Assembly (NCBI GenBank): GCA_023334545.1
Contig: JAADVB010000004.1
Span: 1 to 64,000 of the forward strand
Direction of reading: 5' to 3'
DNA length: 64,000 nucleotides
From: Salisapilia sapeloensis
Taxonomy: Eukaryota > Oomycota > Peronosporomycetes > Peronosporales > Salisapiliaceae
The notes below the pieces were generated by a model, which was not told where the DNA came from, did not search any database, and saw only the letters and a list, made by a program, of their open reading frames with translations. A program made the translations under genes and the position numbers. Positions 62,610-64,000 of the stretch are shown piece by piece (positions within the stretch are counted from its first letter, which is position 1; every line of letters begins with the position of its first letter).

Positions 62610-64000
62610 TTACAAATTTATTTTACTCAATCCACTTCCACCAAGTCTTTTGTTTTGACCTGACCGGTTGTTTGACCACTGGAAGAAATCACAACGAGCG
62701 TTCGGATCTCCCCTTTCCCCCTACAATGAGAGATTAGTACAAGATTGATTAATCTATCCTTCACCAAGGTCTCTTTTTAGTTCATGTAGAACGTACCGCT
62801 GGCTTTTTACAGACGTAAAACTTGCGACCCCAATTCTCTGTGGCTTTCACGACAGATCGGAGCACAGTTGGAAGACCGCAGTTGCAAAGTGGCGTTGTCG
62901 GCGGCCGGCCATTTAGTACCTGCGACCACTCCATTCGTTTGTTTTCGGTTGCTAGGCGCTGCTCTTCATGTACCTCTTTAATAATAGCTTGAGAGTCTGC
63001 TTCTGATTCTCCACTTGCACTTGCAGGTAAAAAGAAGGCTTTGTGATGGCTCTGTTGCTTTAGTGTGTGTGCCGCCGGGCTGGAAAAGAAGGATGCGATG
63101 GACCGCTGTCCTCCTACTTTTCGTTTCTTTGTCGCTTTGATAGGAGATACAGGACGCGCTTCATCGGCATCTTGCTGTTTTTGTTGTGAGAAAAACGCAG
63201 TTATGGATTGCTGCTTGCCCGCAAACTCGGTAAAGTAGCGACTGCACAAGGCAGGAGGTTTATCCGGCCCACAAGGTGGAAGTATTTCGCCTGTCAATAT
63301 GACAGGACAGTGATCGGAACCGAGCTGGTTTGGGTGATGGACACAGTCAGACACACGCAAGTGAAGCGTGAGATCAATAAGAATGTAGTCAATACGGGTG
63401 CCGTAGTTGGTCTCTCGAGCACTCGTCTTGGTATTCCAACATGTATAAGCCTTTGCTTCTTTTGGATGGAAATATCGAAAAGCGTCAACTAATAATCCTG
63501 GAGGTCCAGGACTCTGTCTCTTTTTATCTTCTAGTGTAAGTTCGCTTATGGCGAATGTGTCCATCCAGAGACGGAATGGATGCTTTTCAAATGGTCCGTC
63601 CTCATCATCTTGCGGATCGCAATGGTCGATCCTCCGATGCGAGATATTGATATCACCCTACATGGCATCCACATACACCGATGAGTTAAAATACATGCCT
63701 ATTTGATATAGAAGAACAGCCTGTACCACTACAATAACAGGCTTGCCATCCGCCTGAAGCGTTTGCACACGGTCTTGGAGCACTTTGTGGAAGGACAGCT
63801 TATATTCCAGTCGCTCCATATTCCGGAGTGCAGGGCAGTAAACATTAAATAGCACAAAGGTCCCATGGTCCGTCAGGATGCATCTTCCTTCCGTCTCTAG
63901 ATCCTGCACAAAAGCCGATGAAAACTACAAGTTGATAAGCGTCATGTTATATCGATCGAATAGTTCGGTGAAAGTGAACCGCACATCGTTGTGGATCGAT
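62610..64000 (-). CDS. APEX2: AP endonuclease 2 (APEX2), partial at the right edge
   Basis: Minus-strand exons are 63985-64000 (partial), 63727-63903, 62797-63657 and 62610-62720; the 5' part is beyond the window and the leftmost of these junctions is inferred. Matches to the exonuclease III fold include FVLFNVYCP, VIVVGDINISHRRIDH, catalytic RIDYILIDLT and SDHCPVIL. Two PCNA-interacting motifs follow: QQSITAFFSQQ and QRSIASFF. A zf-GRF finger closes the protein (PLCNCGLPTVLRSVVK, GRKFYVCKKPAGERGDPNARCDFFQW), split by the last intron, which rejoins KKPA to GERG. APE2 processes 3'-blocked DNA ends and resects gaps in single-strand break repair and ATR-Chk1 signalling, using PCNA and ssDNA contacts. 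Confidence 0.95.

Overview
The window is oomycete-like nuclear DNA, most likely from Peronosporales (Phytophthora or downy mildew type). This is inferred from an elicitin-like secreted protein, compact genes with few 50-90 nt GT-AG introns carrying CTAAY-type branch sites, and an LCCL membrane protein and polytopic leucine-rich-repeat protein of a kind seen in oomycetes. The species cannot be named from sequence alone.

Region 1 (1-9.2 kb) is gene-poor and repeat-rich. It holds two copies of one LTR-like repeat, a tRNA-Gly(GCC) gene on the minus strand, a pogo/Tigger-like transposase scrap, and a long decayed transposon gene. That gene can be read from about 4.2 to 8.16 kb on the plus strand: MULE transposase, SWIM zinc finger, zinc knuckle, Ulp1/C48 protease, PHD finger, then AWS-SET-postSET. 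A 265-bp solo LTR with a perfect TCCCT target duplication sits inside it. A small hAT-like MITE follows at 8.92-9.15 kb.

Region 2 (9.2-32.5 kb) is gene-dense: a polytopic LRR protein, an EF-hand protein, a UBA/PDZ/HEAT PP4R1-like protein, SUMO E1 subunit UBA2, a Tudor-like protein, an LCCL-FN3 membrane protein, a membrane-anchored BAG-like protein, splicing factor NKAP, mitochondrial MTFP1, a flavin monooxygenase and peroxisomal acyl-CoA oxidase. A 1.6-kb gene-free gap follows.

Region 3 (34-64 kb) holds a double-PDZ protein, a Cys-rich unknown, FAM32A, a polytopic class 3 lipase, a PH-BEACH-WD40 protein, an Acl4-like TPR chaperone, a small membrane protein, an ankyrin protein, GGNBP2, a Set2-type histone methyltransferase, an elicitin-like protein, WDR27, an acidic type I membrane protein, a coiled-coil protein, TMEM245, a small unknown and AP endonuclease APEX2, which runs off the right end.

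Most genes in regions 2 and 3 are housekeeping and do not form one pathway. Their layout is striking: genes alternate strand, convergent stop codons are commonly only 28-107 bp apart, and divergent starts lie about 130-555 bp apart. No CRISPR array, rRNA or RxLR effector was found.
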